From positions 1-5,542 of the forward strand of contig JAUWLY010000208.1 in the NCBI GenBank assembly GCA_030613445.1: a DNA stretch of 5,542 bases, read 5' to 3'. Positions 4,539-5,542 of the stretch are shown piece by piece. How positions within the stretch are numbered: the first letter of the stretch is position 1; the number at the start of each line of letters is the position of its first letter. The stretch comes from Candidatus Stahliibacteriota bacterium. GTDB lineage: Bacteria; Hydrothermota; Tepidihabitantia; SM23-42. A program made the position numbers and the translations under genes. The notes below the pieces were generated by a model. That model had not been told where the DNA came from and did not search any database. It saw only the letters and a program-made list of their open reading frames with translations.

Positions 4539-4566
4539 CATTTGTCATTTATCATTTGACATTTGG
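4539..4566. repeat. Heptamer tract, four units of CATTTNN across the cyclase stop
   Basis: Four exact 7-bp units with invariant CATTT (4539, 4546, 4553, 4560) and variable last two bases. On the coding strand the word is NNAAATG. It supplies the last residues (PNVK) and the TGA-TAA stop of the cyclase gene, so the C-terminal end of that protein appears to be repeat-derived. Confidence 0.6.
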
Positions 4567-5301
4567 AATTTTCAAACATATTACTTCATAAACCTCAACA
4601 GGTCTACTAATATTCTTCAGATTGACCGGTGGTAACTCTTTTACATTAATAAGACCTTTGGTTGATTCATAGGTTGACCGACTGATCAGTATCTGGCCTG
4701 GCTCTGCTGCATTTTCGAGTCTTGAAGCCAGATTCACTGCTGTCGAAACAACTGTATATTCCATTCTATTTATATTTCCTACATTACCGGCAATCACCTC
4801 ACCAGTATGGATACCTATTCCGATCTCGAATGATTCAACCTCAGGAATTTTCATCTTTTTACACCACTCTTCTTTTAATCGGCACACTCTCTGTTTCATA
4901 TCCAGAGCTGCTTTTATAGCCCTCAGCGGGTCATCAGAATGTGCCACAGGAGCGCCAAATATCGCCATAACACAGTCACCAATATACTTATCGAGTGTCC
5001 CTTCATTAACAAATACTGCCTCAGTCATGCTGCTCAAAAAATCATTAAGAACTTCAACTGAGACAAGTGTATCAATCTTCTCAGTCAGTGATGTATAGCC
5101 GCGAATATCACAGAAAAGAATCGTTGCTATACAATGCTCCCCACCAAGCGTCAATGCTTCTTCCTGAACCATTATTTTTTCTACTACGGCTGGTGAAAAG
5201 AAACGCTGCAGGCGTGCCTTTATTTTTTCCTCCTCTTTTATCTTCTCATACAGTTGAGCATTTTCAATAGCAATGGCAGCCTGGTTTGCAAATGATCTCA
5301 T
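4552..5301 (-). CDS. Class III adenylate cyclase (5'-truncated; GAF-cyclase)
   Basis: These 249 residues contain the end of a GAF domain (1-18, FANQAAIAIENAQLYE), a coiled signalling helix (19-45, KIKEEEKIKARLQRFFSP) and a complete class III cyclase domain (about 55-240), which makes cAMP from ATP in the cytoplasm. The two metal-binding aspartates are D65 (LFCDIRGYTSLTE) and D109 (DKYIGDCVMAIFGAP). K105 and T187 occupy the purine-selecting positions, and N190 and R194 (VNLASRLE) the transition-state positions. Lys/Thr in place of Lys/Asp marks subclass IIIb. Homology continues 57 codons upstream of ATG 5301 with no standard start codon, until a TAA at 5473-5475. The native gene therefore began further upstream and has lost its start. 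The ATG at 5301 has only a weak upstream GGGG. It may be expressed as a short cyclase or be a decaying gene. Confidence 0.8.
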   Translation of the reverse strand: MRSFANQAAIAIENAQLYEKIKEEEKIKARLQRFFSPAVVEKIMVQEEALTLGGEHCIATILFCDIRGYTSLTEKIDTLVSVEVLNDFLSSMTEAVFVNEGTLDKYIGDCVMAIFGAPVAHSDDPLRAIKAALDMKQRVCRLKEEWCKKMKIPEVESFEIGIGIHTGEVIAGNVGNINRMEYTVVSTAVNLASRLENAAEPGQILISRSTYESTKGLINVKELPPVNLKNISRPVEVYEVICLKIPNVK

Positions 5302-5472
5302 AAACTCAATATCCCCTTCATAAAATTTCTTCTGTGTTACTGAATTATCAAGATAAATCGCTCCTATATTACCTTTATCTTTAGAGATAAGGAGCGCGCA
5401 AATAACCGCACCGATTGCATAACTTATTACACTTTCCTGGGGTCCACAGAATGCGTAATCAATGCGTACACA
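5302..5472 (-). pseudogene. Remnant of GAF domain upstream of the cyclase
   Basis: In frame with the cyclase, these 57 codons read through without a stop and contain YAFCGPQESVISYAIG, then AVICALLISKDKGNIGAIYL and DNSVTQKKFYEGDIEF. This is the second half of a GAF sensor domain (the ES-x-x-x-YAI...V-x-C-x-L-L...G-x-IYLDN pattern seen in GAF-cyclases). The domain should begin about 80-100 residues earlier. Here it is cut by TAA at 5473-5475, only 10 bp from the 57-bp repeat. No ATG, GTG or TTG occurs in frame. Confidence 0.6.
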
Positions 5473-5485
5473 TTAAGCAAAACAA

Positions 5486-5542
5486 GGTGTGGGGGTCAAA
5501 TTCGACTACAGACTTATGAGCGCTCACCTATTGGTGAGTTCC
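5486..5542 (-). repeat. 57-bp dispersed repeat, copy B (inverted relative to copy A)
   Basis: The reverse complement matches 3738-3794 at 52 of 57 positions. Its internal hairpin, CTCACC AATA GGTGAG, is fully paired. In copy A the outer pair is T-G instead of C-G, so pairing is kept. The homology runs to the last base of the window and may extend beyond it. It replaces the sequence in which the first half of the GAF domain should be. Confidence 0.7.

Noticed and set aside
3738..5542. Composite transposon or inversion bounded by the two 57-bp repeats
   Set aside because: No transposase or recombinase lies between them. Inverting the segment would place the cyclase after the sequence left of copy A, which holds a promoter and no GAF coding sequence on the needed strand.

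Overview
All protein-coding content lies on the minus strand, so genes read from right to left. The DNA is AT-rich. The proteins are secreted, repeat-built surface proteins ending in a FlgD-Ig/Por-type C-terminal domain (PNPF, YDVSGRLVK and SDGVYF motifs). That combination points to a Gram-negative bacterium of the FCB side of the tree or a nearby candidate phylum such as WOR-3/Stahlbacteria. This placement is inference from protein style, not from a marker gene. Strong AGGAGG ribosome sites and promoters close to the sigma-70 consensus fit ordinary bacterial expression. TGA, TAG and TAA all end frames.

Layout in the direction of transcription. (1) 5542-5302: a 57-bp repeat at the window edge, then the remains of a GAF domain. 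(2) 5301-4552: a class III nucleotidyl cyclase whose N-terminal GAF domain is cut off beside the repeat. (3) 4551-4399: heptamer-repeat tracts and a promoter. (4) 4398-3835: a lytic transglycosylase, apparently read from a leaderless message. (5) 3834-3457: an inverted copy of the 57-bp repeat, a promoter, and a leader of about 200 nt with a G8 tract and a 16-bp hairpin. (6) 3456-1853: a secreted seven-repeat protein whose C-terminal domain is out of frame and incomplete. (7) 1798-338: a secreted seven-repeat FG-GAP/VCBS-like protein interrupted by one in-frame TGA at codon 66. (8) 337-211: a promoter and leader. (9) 210-1: the start of a third secreted protein that runs off the window.

The three secreted proteins probably form a surface or adhesin set. 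Two of them look broken, by a nonsense codon and by a frameshift with deletion; an assembly or sequencing error is the alternative. The transglycosylase and the cyclase are separate housekeeping or signalling functions, with no visible pathway link to the surface proteins.

The most unusual content is small repeats. A 59-bp palindromic element is translated inside a sorting domain. A 57-bp sequence occurs as an inverted pair flanking the cyclase and transglycosylase. At least six tracts have a 7-bp period with different words; they sit at protein linkers, at a gene end, beside a promoter and exactly at the premature TGA. I found no rRNA, tRNA, CRISPR array, transposase or phage gene, and no convincing new multi-gene system.
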